A stretch of DNA of 64,000 nucleotides from Ophiodon elongatus (taxonomy: Eukaryota; Chordata; Actinopteri; Perciformes; Hexagrammidae), in assembly GCA_016806645.1 (NCBI GenBank), contig JACSYO010000141.1:124001-188000 (forward strand). Direction: 5' to 3'. Within the stretch, counting starts at the first letter, position 1, and the number at the start of each line of letters is the position of its first letter. The notes below the pieces were generated by a model. The model worked only from the letters and a program-made list of their open reading frames with translations, was not told where the DNA came from and did no database searches. This document shows, one piece after another, positions 36,701 through 53,408 of the stretch. The position numbers and the translations under genes are program-made.

Positions 36701-39700
36701 ATGCCAAGACACATCTCCTATTATCATTCCTGTCCTCGTTAGCATCCTTAGCATGTCCCTGAAAACCTAATGAGTTCCGTTAGCTGTAAGTGCCAAGAGA
36801 GGACACATAAGAGACCAGAAATAGAGGGTAGGAGGGCTGTGAGGGGGTGGAGGGGAAGAGTATCCACAAATTCTTACACATCTTAACCACCTCATGACCA
36901 ACAGTGAGCCCTTTATATAATGGCAGTCAGCAGATGGGGAATCTGGAGCGAGCTACGTGGGGAATGATGAGTAAGGAGCGTGACCGCAGCATGACTGGAG
37001 GCCAGGCGAGGCTGGGAGTGTGGGAACCGGAGAGGGAAGAGGGCCAGGGAGAGCAGAGGGAGAAAAAGGGGACTGAATATAGGGAAGGCTGTGTTCAAAC
37101 ACAGTGTGACAAATCTCGGGATGAAACACCGGGGTTCACGGCCCCGTCCGCACCAGCAAAATTCTGAATGGGGTTTCAGGATAATGGAAGTGTAGCGCTA
37201 TCGAGGTTGAGAAAACAGGAGTCAGAGAAAGTGTGAGAGTGAGTGATCTATTTGAGACTAGGGAAACGAGAGAAGAAGAGGAACTAGGCCGAGGAGGGAC
37301 AAAAAGGCCCACGAGCGGCCCCCAGTGGCCATATGTGAACTTACCAGTGGACTCATATTGCCAAACTTGAAACCTTTTACAAGTAATGGTAGTGTATTGG
37401 GGCAAACTCTTAGAGAGAAAAATGTATAACTTGTACAAGACTTTGTTGATCAATTAATAATTTAAAGTAATTTATTAAGCAAAATAAATCAAATAAAAAA
37501 TGACTGGTTCCAGCTTCTCAAAATCAGGTTTTGCTTCTGTTCTGGTACAAAATGGAAATTGTGGTGAGGTTGTTTTGTTGACTGAATATCTTTGGGATTT
37601 GGAATGTTGGTTGGACAAACCAAGTTGTTTGAAGTCGTCACTTTGGGAAATTGGGACTGTGTGCCTTTTTCCCTATTTTGTGACACTGAAGTCTTTAGTT
37701 CAGCAAACTCAACAGCTCCTGCCGTTGTGTGCAAGCAGATCGCTCAGTTGTCCAAGCCAGCTCCTCCCTTACCTAACCTGGTGCTCCAGAAAGCTCATGT
37801 AGCGGTAGAGCAAGGTGTAGGAAGGAGACAGGATCCCCACCGACTTCATCCTCGCCCCCCTCTCCACTGTGCTCTCCACCGCCATATTGGCAAAGCAGGC
37901 GAGGCCAAAGTAGCAGCCCTTCCGGAAGTAGCTGTGGACGGAGAGAGGGAGAGAGGGAGGGAGAGAGAGAGAGAGAGAGGGAGAGAGGGAGAGAGACAGA
38001 CAGACGAAGCCATGAGTCATGAAAAGCAAAGCCACTGCCAGATGGCTGGGCTTTTTTTTTCTTTTTGCCAGGCAACACTTTGTGTCGCTCTGTCTGTCCT
38101 GCCAGGAGGAAGACATGGGGCTGCATCCTAATACTGGAAATTAGCTTCCTCCCCTTGGTCCTGTCCTTCAAGATGTAAAAAAAAAAAAGAAGGTGAACAA
38201 CTTCCTCCACTGTGGAAATGCTCAGACTGTCGCGCTTACATGAAGTCTGTGGTGACCCGGTGGGAGCCGCTGGCGATGGCTTTGAACTCCACTCCGTCCA
38301 GGTCCATGTCTTTGGGCAGACACCACTCCAGCATGTTTCCTATCACACCCACACAACAGAGAGATAGCATGAAAACATGCGGGCGAGCAGATAAAGCAAT
38401 GGTATCAGACGGTAAATATACTTTCACCCATTTCCTTTCATGCTCATAAAACCACGGTGACAGAGGCCGACTGGATTCCTTGTGGCAGCTGAGCAAATAT
38501 GGTCGGATGAGAGGTGGTTTTCAAATGTAATCATCAGCTACACTTAACAGTCAGTGGAAGTTCTGCCGAAAAAAGTGGGTTCATCATCAGATCGAGCCTA
38601 CAGGTCTGTTTCATCCACCTGCAGCTGAACACCAACGATGCTCAAGTACCACTTTGACTGCGGTTATTGACTTAAAGTATTTAGCGTTAAGTATCATGCA
38701 GTGCAAAGTGCTCCATCAAAGCTATTTCCTGTGCGGACAGACCAGTATTAAAAGGCCCCTGGAGACATAACATTTTTTCAGTATACATTTTACATCCCAA
38801 TTATATATCGTGTGGCTCTCAATGCTTGACTAAGTTCTGAAAGAAATCCTCCTCAAATCATTATTCACTCTGTCAGCCTTATACCACATTATTATAGGTG
38901 AAGTACTATAAATTAATCCTAATCCTAATCCTAATCTAATTAATCCTCTACTCACTCTGGTACAGTGTGGACTCAGAAATGGTCGAGGCTCATTTGTTCA
39001 CTTAAACCGTCGGGGTGTCTTAATGACATTGTCGCACGTTTAACCCTTCTTGCCTCATTTCCTGTCACTTCTCTGCTGCACTCTCTCATAAAAAATAGCA
39101 AATAAAAACCTTGAACCTTGAAAAAGCTGAAATGTAAAAATTTGAATATGAAAAAAACACTTTTTCAGTGGAGCTTTCTTTCTGTTAGTAGAAATGGGGC
39201 AATTCTTTTTTATTTTTATATTAGGACACAACTGTCCTAATAGTTTACACATTGTTGCAATGCTAAACCATAAGGCAATTTTGGTGTGAGCACTGAAAAT
39301 ACCGTGGCTCTGTAAAAGTCACACACTGTTTCATCTTGTAGAATTTAATCATATACTGAATAAAAGTGTATAGTTTTCCTCCACAGGTACACACATAATG
39401 ATGCACCATAGACAACTCTCTCAATATGTTTCATATTATAGATCTCCCTACTGTATATTCTGTAAATATCTGATGTATTTGTGAACAAGAACGTGTCCTG
39501 TTTTACCTCATCATGTGTTACCCTGTGAATCTTGGCTCTGGTATTAAGAAAAGATGTGGCATCAGCTCATTAGTAGACTAACATTATTGACTGTATGGAC
39601 CAGGAATGTAACCAGCTAATCTACCTTCATATTTGTCAAAGACACTATTAGACTGTGTCCCATGATGGTTGTTGAGTACTAACATTAGTGACCCTTCCAC

Positions 39701-40686
39701 TAAGCAAGTATGTAAAAGAAATGTCACTCTTTTCTCTCCTGGTCTCATGTCAATCTGACATGCTGCAAAATCATAAAGCACCTGCAGCTCCACCCTGCAG
39801 GGAATCTCCTCTGTCGCAATCAAGTCACGTTTCTCCCATCCCGTTGAACCGTTTAATCTCAGGATTATTACATTGATTAGCACTCCACGTAAGTAACCCG
39901 ATTGGCAGATTTTTTTTCCCACAGGGGTTCAGCCCGTCTTCAACATAAACCCCCCTTCATTAAAAAATGATGGAGCTGCTCTGCAGAAACAGCCGGCTGA
40001 TTGATTTCCATCACAGAACTCGTCCTGACATCTGGACTTGTCTGTTTAGGCTCGAGATGGCTCTAAATGACGTCTCTAAACGTGTTGCCGGGTCAGAAAA
40101 GGCCACACCTGTAGGCGAAGGTTCCGCAGACCTGGTACAGACACGCGCTCTTCGTTTTGGGCGTCAGACACAATGTTGCGTGCATGAGACGAGTCAGGCT
40201 CCATCTGTTTTTATCTCTCCCTGGCTAGGAACATGGTCTCCTCCCTTCACTGTGGCGGCTGTTTAATACAGCAATGATAACTTGTATGTTTGATGTCCCA
40301 CCTGATCTGGTATTGAATGTGACCACAAAGACCGACACGATCTGGTCCTTTTCCTCCCATTTCACCATCCTGTCTTCCAGCGATGCCTCCCTCGATCCTG
40401 AATCCGAGAGATGATCCTCCTCGTTGTCGGACTGCAGGGCTTCGTCCTGGCCCATCGGGGTGCTGGAGGTCGCGGGTGGGGCGCTGCAGCCGTCTGCAGA
40501 CCTGCTGGGAGCGGGACCCCCTGGACCGCTGCTCCACCCGAGCCCTGGCGCGGAGCCTCCCGGTGAGGCTCGGCTGTTGGAGGGGCTCGCCAGTCGGTCC
40601 TTGGCCGGTGCCGCTCCGCCGGGCTTCTCCGCGGACGGAACCTCCTCCCAGTCCAGCAGAGGGGCTCGGTCCGACCGCTCCACCAT
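32887..40686 (-). CDS. dennd11: DENN domain-containing protein 11 (LCHN/KIAA1147), 9 exons, 495 aa
   Basis: DENN-family protein thought to act on Rab-dependent membrane traffic; the mammalian protein is linked to neuronal process growth. Exons in transcript order: 40686-40302, 38339-38240, 37931-37773, 35739-35583, 35476-35338, 34630-34499, 34369-34219, 33680-33612, 33082-32887 (TGA). They total 1,488 bases in one frame. Family landmarks: EDRMVKWEEKDQIVSVFVVTF, VEWCLP-like LEWCLPKDMDLDGVEFK, FRKGCYFGLACFANM, GARMKSVGILSPSYTLLYRYM, THPAGCMSQFIRFFGEQ, ILIFSPPPVGVVCYR, CCCCLANISLPGIG, FFLEQNNRIFQTL, and a Cys-Cys near the C-terminus. The N-terminal ~95 residues are Pro/Ser/Gly-rich and divergent. 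Start ATG follows a GC-rich leader and matches the family start (MVE). Divergent from arl1. Confidence 0.95.
33192..33249. repeat. (TA)n microsatellite
   Basis: Pure TA run of about 58 bases, flanked by GT and CA, in the last intron of dennd11. Confidence 0.95.
33684..33719. repeat. (CA)n microsatellite
   Basis: CA run starting right at the acceptor side of dennd11 exon 8. On the sense strand the GT repeat ends in the CAG acceptor. Confidence 0.93.
34920..35110. repeat. Probable teleost interspersed repeat
   Basis: Block with 'TTTTTGGAGGCCAACCCCAG', 'AAGTTAGCATCGC' and 'GGACTTTTCCATTGGATTTT', phrases I associate with a common fish repeat. It lies inside a dennd11 intron. Not confirmed. Confidence 0.35.
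37940..37997. repeat. (GAGA)n tract
   Basis: Purine-rich GAGA/GAGG run just upstream (minus sense) of dennd11 exon 3. It reads as CT repeats on the sense strand and may serve as its polypyrimidine tract. Confidence 0.9.
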
Positions 40687-41384
40687 CCTGTCGGCGGTCC
40701 CGCCTCGTCAGTCTTTCAGATCGTAAACGATGTCTCAGCCGACAGGCACCAGGTCCATACGTTGATGATTACAGCTCAAAGCTATTCCCGCATTGTGAAG
40801 TTATTCTTTACTGCTCACAACGGGTGCATTTTCCATCAAATGGATGTTGCGCGCAGCAGCGTTCACATCTATCTTTATAATATTTCTTGTCTGAGGTGAT
40901 CATAAATGTGATGCTGTTGGGAGAGGGCAACTCCTTCGTCTCATGTGAGCTGCATTCAAAACAATTCACCCGTTGCTGTCACATTCCCTCTACAGAGAAT
41001 GACTGAGGAGCATTTGGGAACGCGACACCGTTTTGTCTTCTTGAACGCACCCTGCACCACCGCGTCGGGATGAAGCTTCTTTTCACGAGCAGCACTTTCG
41101 ATGAACATATTTATGTTTTTATAAAGCAGATTCAAGTGTTTGAATCTAAAACATATATAATGTATTAACTATATTGTGACATTTTTTTTAAACGCGTCCC
41201 AATATTTTCTCTCAGTAGATTTAACAGTTAACCATCCCGTTTTAAATGTGTTGAATGTGGCGAAACGAAACGAAGTCGAGGCGAGAGTCGGTGACACAGT
41301 TCAGCGACACGTCAACCACACGGAAGAAGGTGCCCATCCAGCCTGCCACGGAACTGCTGATTGAAGGGCCGTAGTCTCATCGAA
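40687..41384. promoter_or_regulatory. Likely bidirectional promoter of dennd11 and arl1
   Basis: Only 698 bases separate the two divergent start codons. CpGs are frequent at both ends (around 40690 and 41220-41300). No other gene fits in between. A shared promoter is an inference from this arrangement. Confidence 0.6.
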
Positions 41385-45064
<3,680 letters not shown>

Positions 45065-46192
45065 AGACTCCCACCCGTTCTGTATATACTCCTGACCTTT
45101 GACCCCTCGGTATGAAGCCTTGTGACAGACCTTTCCCTTCATCCCACTTTCCACTGGACCCGATTGCACTCCTCCCCACCTGAAGCCTTGGCCGAGCCCT
45201 CCCAAGTCCTAACGCCTTTCAAGCCTGGGACTTGTGAAGGCTGCAGTAACGTCTGGACTGGGTACACACTCCCAATGCTGGTGGCACGAGTGAGGGTTTT
45301 AGAGCGCTGTACGACTTCAGTGATGGACAAGTTAGTAGCTACATTTTTGTGTTTTGGAAATGCAAAGATCCTCAGCACCTGTGAAAAGACGTGTTAAATG
45401 TTGCTAATTTTACGATCGAAGTGTCAACACTGAAATATGTTATCATGGATTACGAGGAATCTATAAATAAGGCTCCTTGAAAAGCCCGTCCACTCTAATC
45501 CTCTGTAGTGTTCTTGAAATCGGGTGTCTTTGCTGGATGCATCAGTTAGCTTCATCTTCTCCCAGAGGGGTTGAATAGTTCTCATGTAGTGCAGCCAGAA
45601 GATGATCCGTATTTGATGGGCACCCATGTGAGCAAGGTGCAATGATGATCCACCGGGAGGCAGTGTTTTCCCGTATCGGAGGTTCCACAGTACAAATTGC
45701 AGTCCTGCTCCTGAACTAAGCAACCAGAGATGAGGACACATCCTCATCACTAAGAAGAAGCAGCCGCTTGATTGCCAACTCATTATACAATTTGTGATCA
45801 TATGCTGGACTAGCCATACCTCTGTGTGAACAATCGGCCGGCTTGTAGAAAATGTTCTGATTTATTTTTGGAAATTGCAAAATTTTGCCTCCATCAGTGA
45901 AAAAAAGAAAGCGCTACACATCCACTATATGTCCTCTGGCCAAGTGTTACTGCAGCCTGGGCTGTTTTTGTACTATATAGTCAGGCAGATACAATGTCAT
46001 GGTTTTTCTTCCTCCTGTTTATTTGTGTTCTCTTTTTAAAAAAAAAAAAATAATTTAGTAGTTAAAGCTTTTTTCCATTGAAATTCTTGAATGCATATTA
46101 GTCATTTAGTTACTGAACACTAACTGTATGCTCAAAGTTTTATGGTTGCATATTTATATCTGCTTGTACAGTGCAAATGATTCTCAGTAAAG
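45065..46192 (+). other. arl1 3' UTR
   Basis: Non-coding sequence after the arl1 stop. A variant signal AGTAAA at 46186-46191 is the best polyadenylation candidate. A decayed copy of this transcript end occurs again at 47612-47880. Confidence 0.5.
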
Positions 46193-47330
46193 ATTGCTAT
46201 CAGTGATTGTACCATTCTGTGTTGATGATCTCAGACATCTTTTTGATAACAAAAAGTTATACATTCAACTGCACGGGATCTAAATCTGAGGACAATTCTA
46301 CATTTTGTTCACAGCAGGAAAATAAAACATAGAATTCAACTGATTAGCGACAGTCATCCTGCCATGTAACAGCCATTACATGATATCTCATTTCTAATTC
46401 TGTTTACACACACAAGTCTGTTGGATACTATAGTGTATGAAATATGGACAGAGTGTCTGCGACATCACCCATCGGTTTTTGAAGAGCCGAACTCTAAAAA
46501 TGGGCAAAGAGGTGGATCGTTGGTGGAGCCGAGTCGGGCCCGGGTGACAGCAGAGCAGACGGCTGGCGACCTGAGACATCACCCACCCATCTGAGGATTG
46601 ACTCAACTGGCCATTTGAAAAACTGCAGTCGTTGGCACTTAATTTCTCAGTAGCGGAAGTTGGCACTTGTTAAAAATGCATTGGATTACTATCATTTTGC
46701 ATCATTAGTTGAGGTTATAACAACTTCCTTGCTTCTCACACACTAAGCAGCAGTTTCTTGATCACCTGTTGGAGTAGCAGAACATTCAAGTCAATCAAAT
46801 GTCAGCGACCAGCTGGGCTGCAAACAGCTGACCAAAAACCTGCAAGGCGGTCTGTACCGCAGGTGGGCTTCAATGTGACCTGCAGGAGAAAACTAGAACG
46901 TATGCCTCTACCAGTCATGTCTGTCCACATCACTTCATTTATCCTATTAGACATTTGTTTGAATTTGTCATTACCACATACATTTTTGAGTTATGGCCAA
47001 AAACATGTTATGTAAGGTGACCGTAAACGTTGCTCTTGGTGCACCAAATTTGAATTGTTCAATCCTCTAGTCCAACTGGACATTTGTTCCAAATGTGAAG
47101 AAGTTCCCATCAGGCATTTCTGAGATATATCTTTCACGAGTATGGGACTGACTTGAGGTTAAAATTACCTTGACCATTTGACAAAAAAATTAAAAATCGA
47201 ATCGGTTCATCTTTGAGTTCAAGTGGATGTTCGTACCAAATTTTAAGACTCCAGGCGTTCCTGAGATTTCTCCTTCATGAAAATGATCCATGGACAGACA
47301 ACCCGACAACATGATGCCACTGTCCACGGC
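46175..47330 (-). pseudogene. Decayed tandem duplicate: arl1 transcript end plus utp20 exon/intron pieces
   Basis: 46175-46390 matches 47612-47880 (downstream of arl1). 46750-46801 matches the 3'-splice region of the utp20 exon at 49432-49827 (GATCACCTGTTGG vs GATCACCTGTGGG). 46802-46900 matches the utp20 exon at 50103-50284 (GGGCTGCAAACAGCTGACCA and CGCAGGTGGGCTTCAATGTG). 46901-47330 matches the adjoining intron (50300-50860). Exons 48036-49800 and the sequence between the two exons are missing from this copy, and the exon piece carries small deletions. Same orientation as utp20, not translatable. Confidence 0.8.
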
Positions 47331-47334
47331 TTTC

Positions 47335-47605
47335 ACCGGCACGGATGCATGAAGATATCCTAAAACATGTCACTGTATATTATCTAAAAAAATAAATTAT
47401 ATATAAAAAAGCCATTAAATAGGATGTCATGAAATATCACAGTATAGAATGTCAGAAAATGAAAGTCATATTGTCTCATAATAAAGAAATGTCATAGCAC
47501 GGTATGTCAGAATTTTATAGTATAGTGCGTCAAACAAAAATCCATAAAGTTTATAGTATGTCTTAAGGCATAGTGTAGTATCCTAAAGTCCTAAAAAGTC
47601 AGTTG
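47335..47605. repeat. Degenerate ATGTCATA-type minisatellite
   Basis: Many imperfect repeats of short words such as ATGTCA, TATAGTAT and ATAGTATGTC, AT-rich, lying between the two duplicate blocks. Confidence 0.5.
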
Positions 47606-48035
47606 TCATAACAATTTGTAAAGATTGCGACCAGTGATCGTATCATTCTGTGTTAAAGACGGGTTTGATTTTCAAAACTAATACCAGAACACGAATGATC
47701 AGTAAAAATGTCTCATCCTTTTAATTACAAAAAGTACGTTTAACTGCACAGGATATAAGTCTGAGGACAACTCTAAACTTTGTTCACCTCAGAAAAAAAA
47801 TTTTAGTTCATATGAACTCATACAGAGACATCCTGCCGTGTCACAGCGGTTACATGATATCTCATTTTTAATTCTTACGCAAGATCATGGAGTGAGTCTC
47901 TGAATCGGCAGCCAGTTAAGCCCCAGCAACATGGACACGGCCAGCTGAATCACAGGAGTCTCCTTCCTGGGTTAACCGGACAGCCTTCCATCCCACCTAG
48001 CGTCTTTGATAAACCCAAGGAGCCGCCGCCTTGGC

Positions 48036-51000
48036 TCACTGCACCATGGCCAGGTTTTTGAGCGCGTTGCCCCGTTGCCTCTTAGCTTTATATCCGGGCC
48101 GGAGGAACTCGATCTTCCTCTTCTTGGCTTCTATTTTGTTCTTGTGCTTCTTGAGTTTCTTCTTGGCTGCGATTTCTGGGTTCGCCACCGCCTGAAAAAA
48201 AAAAAAAAAAAAAAAAAAAAACAGAAGACAAAGAAATTGATTGGTAGGAGTAAAGTTGGCACTTTTTGTGTTTGTGTGTTTGTGTGTGTTTGTTCGTCAT
48301 ACCTGCATGGCTCTGTGTCGTTTGCGTGCAGTTCGCCTCTGTGAAAACTCCTTCTGGACAGCGGAGAAGGCCAGAGAGAATTTCTCCAGCCCCACGTGTC
48401 TCTTCAGCAGCTCTATCAGCTCCTGTGCCAGGTTCTTCAGGGTGGGATCTGGACACAGAGAGACAGTTTTGTAAGAAGTCTGAGGTTTATTTCACTGTTC
48501 TGCCTTTTTCATGACACATACATGACAGGTTAGGAACCCTGGACAAAGACATTTTTAGGCTTTTGTTTAAAAGACAGGTTAGGGTTACTTTGGTCTGAAT
48601 AGGTGCTGTCCAGCTCCCTGTAGAGGGGAGTGATGAGAGTGGTCAGATAGGGGCCCAGGCGTTCCTTCCCCAGGTCCATGGCTATCGCTCCCAGGAACTT
48701 GAACACACATGTTCTCTGTGGCAGTGTGGAGGGAAAGAAAATGTAATTATTTTACAACCGAGTCAAAGGAGAGTCCGTTATTTTGAATAAATTGAAATGA
48801 CAGTTCTGGCTTATGTTGTCACAAATGGCAATTGTGGACTTATAAATCATAGTTATTACATCTACTAGAAAATGTACTCTTACAATGTGCTAAATACATT
48901 TTGGTACCCTGCAATGAGATTGGACTTAAAGAAGTAGAACAAGGCTCTTTGGTTTATAGCTATCAGAGGGAAGTGTCTGAAGTTAACCAGAGAAACTATT
49001 AGATGCTATGGGTGCCTATCATTATGTTAACTAATGCTCCCTCACGTCCTCTCTCCTCCCGTTACCCAGAAATCGTTCCCTTTCCGCTAGCATCATATTT
49101 CCCAATCCTTAAAATGCACCTCGAGGAGACAAGGAGAGAGGAGGCTTCTGGGGGAGCATAGACTGAGGTAACACAGCTGTATCCTAAGCGGAAGGGCTTT
49201 ATCAAGCGGTGCGATGTATAAATGCTGCAATTCCATTAAATTAATGTTGTTTAAGACAGACATAATGACACCAAGGATTTCTCATTTAGCATTATTGGCT
49301 CCTCCGAGCGCGTGTCTTTTCCTGGCATCCGTCTCTTACATCCTCGCTGGGAGGAGTTAAGGTGTTAGGAAGAGACGCGAGTGAGGAAGCAAAGAGACAC
49401 TTTAGTGTAATGAAAAGCACCCGATACGTACCCTCAGGGGAACTTTGGGAGTGAATGCTGCCTCTCTCTTGGCCATCAGTGACAGTTTCTTTATCAACCA
49501 CAGCAGGGAAGGAGCCCGATCATCCTTGTCATCTTCATCCTCTTCTTCCTCCTCGTCGTCCTTTTCTCTCTCCTTGTCATCTTCCTCCTCGTCGTCCTTT
49601 TCTCTCTCCTTGTCATCTTCATCCTCGTCGTCCTTTTCGCTCTCCTTGTCATCTTCTTCTTCCCCCTCTGGTACTTTCTCTTCCCTCTCCTCCTCATCAT
49701 CTGCGTTCTGCCTCTGCTGCTCCTCCTCCTCCTCCCCCTTTTTCACTTCTTCCTGAGGGGGAGTGACGTCAGACTCAGGAGAAAGGAGGTATATCACCTT
49801 GCCGACGAACAGCAGGTTCTTGATCACCTGTGGGCGGAGCAGAACATTTCCGTCAATCAACACTCATGCGATTCGAATTTATCTTTGACAGAAATTTCAG
49901 GTGTGTTTTGGTGGGGTTTGGGCACCTGCTCTCCTGACGCTATGTCTAGGAACTTGGACTGTAGCTGATGGCAGAAAGATAACGCCAACTCTCTCATCTG
50001 TTGTCAAATGTCACAAAGAAGGCAAAAAAACAAAAAAAAAGAGTTTAAATCATGAGAATAACATGCAGAAATCAGATCACAGCTGAAATGACGAGTTCTC
50101 ACCTTCTTGTCCAGGCCACTGGTGATAAAGGCTGTGGCTGGAGACTGAGAGGAAGCATCTCCCTCTCCTCTCCATACGGCGACCAGCTGCTCTGCCGGAT
50201 GGGCTGCAAACAGCTGACCAAAAAGCTGCGAGGCAGTCAGCCACACCCAGCAGTGAGGGTACCGCAGGTGGGCTTCAATGTGACCTGCAGGAGAAAACTA
50301 CGATTACCGACTCGTGGTTGTACGCCTCTGCCAAACAGTCAAGTTGCAGTTTGGACGTCTGTCCGAAATGTCATCACATCATAATTCTGTCCGATTAGAC
50401 ATATTTGTGTGTTGACATCGTCATAATAAAGCAGACGAATCCGTGAGTTATGGCCAAAATTGTGCTTTCCAAACTTGAAGAAATGCCCTACAGGCGTTCT
50501 CGAGATATGGCGCTCACGAGAATGGACCGGACGTGAGGTCACAGTGACCTTTGACCAGTATAATCAAACCAGTTCATCCTTAAGTCCAGGTGGACGTCTA
50601 TGACACGTTTGAAGAAGTTCCCTCTAAAAACGGTCACGACATGAAATGTATTCACGAGAACGGGACAGACGTGAGGTCACTGGGACATTTGAACGGCAAA
50701 ATCAAATCAGTTCATCCTGGAGTCCAATTTGAAGCAGTTCCCTCGAGGGAACGGAGATATTGCATTCACGGGAATGTACAGAGGGACGACTGTAATGACG
50801 GATAACTCAAAAACATAACGCCTCCGGCCACAGTTATCACCGACACAGAGGCATAAAGAAATTGAGCGAGTGTGTGTGGAACGTGTAAGTGATAGAGAGG
50901 TTGTGTGTGTGTCGGTCCTTTACCCCAGATACTACAGAGGGTGTCGTGAGGCTTGCTGAGCTCCAGCAGGCCGCAGTGTTTGCTCAGTTTGGTGATGAGC

Positions 51001-53370
51001 GTCAGAAAGCTGAACAGCAGCCTGTCTGCTCCCCTCTCGTCCTCCTCCTCCTCGATCTGAAAGACACGGAGGGGTTAAGATGCTTTCCTTTTCCCTCGGG
51101 CTTCAAAACTCGTGGCCAAAGATCGTGTGAATGCGCCGCCTCACATCTTCGTATTTGTCGGGGTTTATCTCTTTCTCCAGCAGGGGCAGCAGGTCGTCCA
51201 TGCGACGGGTAAACTTCTCCTCCTCCAGCTCCACGTACAGACCACAAACCTGAGCCCCGAGACGCCGCAAACTGGCCTGAGAGGGCAAGGTGGGGTGGTT
51301 AGCACTTCAAATGAGATCTTATTCAAAATCATTTAAGACTAACATACCAAAATGACCACAATAACTGTAAAGCAAACAAACTAGATACAAATATGACAAA
51401 ATACTGAAAACGTTTATGTGGAAATTACAAAAGAAAAAGCTGATTTGAGTGTGAGTGGATGTGTACCTTTTCTGCATTCAGCCAGGTGTTGACGAGGGAA
51501 AACAGGGTGTTCTGGTGGTTCAAGTCCAGCTTGGCCAGCAGGGCCTTGATGGCCATGGCGGCCATTTTCTTACAGCGTGCTGAGTCATCGTTGACCACGA
51601 CCAGGGCCAGCGGGGCGAAGAACAAGCCGCTGTGCTGCAACAGCAGGTTCTGAGCGGAAAAACAATGAAGTATGCAAAGTGCTCTGGGTTAGTAACACTG
51701 TGATTGGACGGATGATTATTGATTACATGCGGGTACCCTGGGTAATGGCATACAAATGCAGTGTTAACCACACTTTCTGTTTTTCTTGACCACATGTACA
51801 CACCTGAGGGAACGTCTGGAAGATGTAGGCCAGCATCTCCAGCACAGACTCCCTGCCTGTGTCGTGCTCGTAGTGCAGCTGGGCCACCACGAAGTCCAGG
51901 TGCCCTCTCAGCTTCTTCCCCAGGGGGTAGTCCAGAAGGTATTTCAGATAGATCTGCAAAACATGGACACTGGCTGAACAAAAGATTTTTTGAAACATTG
52001 TTTTGTCATTCGGTCGACAGCAAAGAAACGTGGCCTTTTCTTTTATGTGCGAGTACCTGTCGACAGTGGATTCTGATCATATTGTTGCTGCCGTTTACGG
52101 AAAGCTTGGCAACTTTTTTCATCACCTGCTCCATCTCTGGAACAATGAGCTTCCTGGACAGAATTGCCTGAAGGAGACAAAATCAGATACACATATAAAT
52201 ACATCGCTCAGGGGGCAGTAAATCCTGGAAGGATTTGGCATGAAGCTTTTTGCACAGCACCACAAACACTCAGGTCAACATCTGACTGGCTACCTTCAGC
52301 AGGCCAAAGGCCGTGGCCTGGCGAGACTGGTCGTAGATGTCTTCCTCGGCATATCCCAGCAGCACTTGTAGTTGTGTCTCCGAAATCTGGTTGTTTTTGA
52401 CATTCTTCACTAGTATGGTGATGGCCTGAGAGACAAACAGACAGAATCAACATGAAGCAGTTTCATCTTTTTTCTTTACTTTTCATAATTTAGTTGGAAC
52501 AGTTCCACAACCAGAGCAATGTAAGAGAGCTTCCATCATGTTACAGGAACCTAAATACTTAATGTCCTCAGCTAATTTGTTATATTTTAGCTTCAAAACT
52601 AAGAGGTAATGTTCCTCAAACTGACAGACGGTCTCACCCGTCTATCTTCAGGTGCGTGCATGCATGTGTATTTATTATTTCTGGTACCTTGAAGCAGTTC
52701 TGGACGAGGAGGAAGTTCTCCCCGCGAGCAGCTCCGGCCTTGGAGTAATCCTTCAGCAGGACAAAGAGGTGCATGGTGAGCTGGTTGGCGTTCTGCTCCA
52801 CTGCTGGCAGAGGGAACTTCAACAGCCAAGTGAACGCCATCAGGGCCTCTGTGATCACCTGGGAGGGAGGAGAGACAGAGGAAGAGGGTGGAGGATAGTG
52901 GAGACAGTACAAGTTACAATCTCAGATATGGGAATGGGTCTGATTGACCGATGCTCAAAGTTAGGGGTGATAAAAGCCCCCTCGTAACCATAAAACACAC
53001 CTTGACGTGCATGGAGTTGAGGCAGTCGAGCAGCAGCAGTACAAAAGGATCCAGCATCTCCAGAGCCGTGGCATCGGACGACGTCACTTTGGATTGCTTT
53101 AGACTCAGGTGGAGCAGCTGAGGATACAGGCGGACACACGTGATGGCAAACACTTCAGAAGACCAAAACAAATCCATAACATTAGAGAATCATAGCTTGG
53201 GGGAGTTTTTCCAATGTGCACCTTGAGGCCAGCGTCCACTAGGATGTGCATGTTGGTTCGGCTGCTGACCGGAGCTTTCTGACCTCCTCTCTTTGGAGTT
53301 GGAAGAAGGAGCAGGCAGCTGGGAGGGGGCAGTCTGGGGTCTGGGGGAGGCTTGGCTGAGGCCTTCTCGC

Positions 53371-53408
<38 letters not shown>

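Noticed and set aside
36904..37453. Arg/Glu-rich and other small frames in a dennd11 intron
   Set aside because: No motif, no splice fit to dennd11, purine-rich low-complexity sequence.
46758..47015. 85-codon plus-strand frame
   Set aside because: Antisense to the decayed utp20 exon copy; no start context or conservation.
49445..49766. Poly-Ser and Pro/His-rich plus-strand frames
   Set aside because: Antisense translations of the acidic utp20 repeat.
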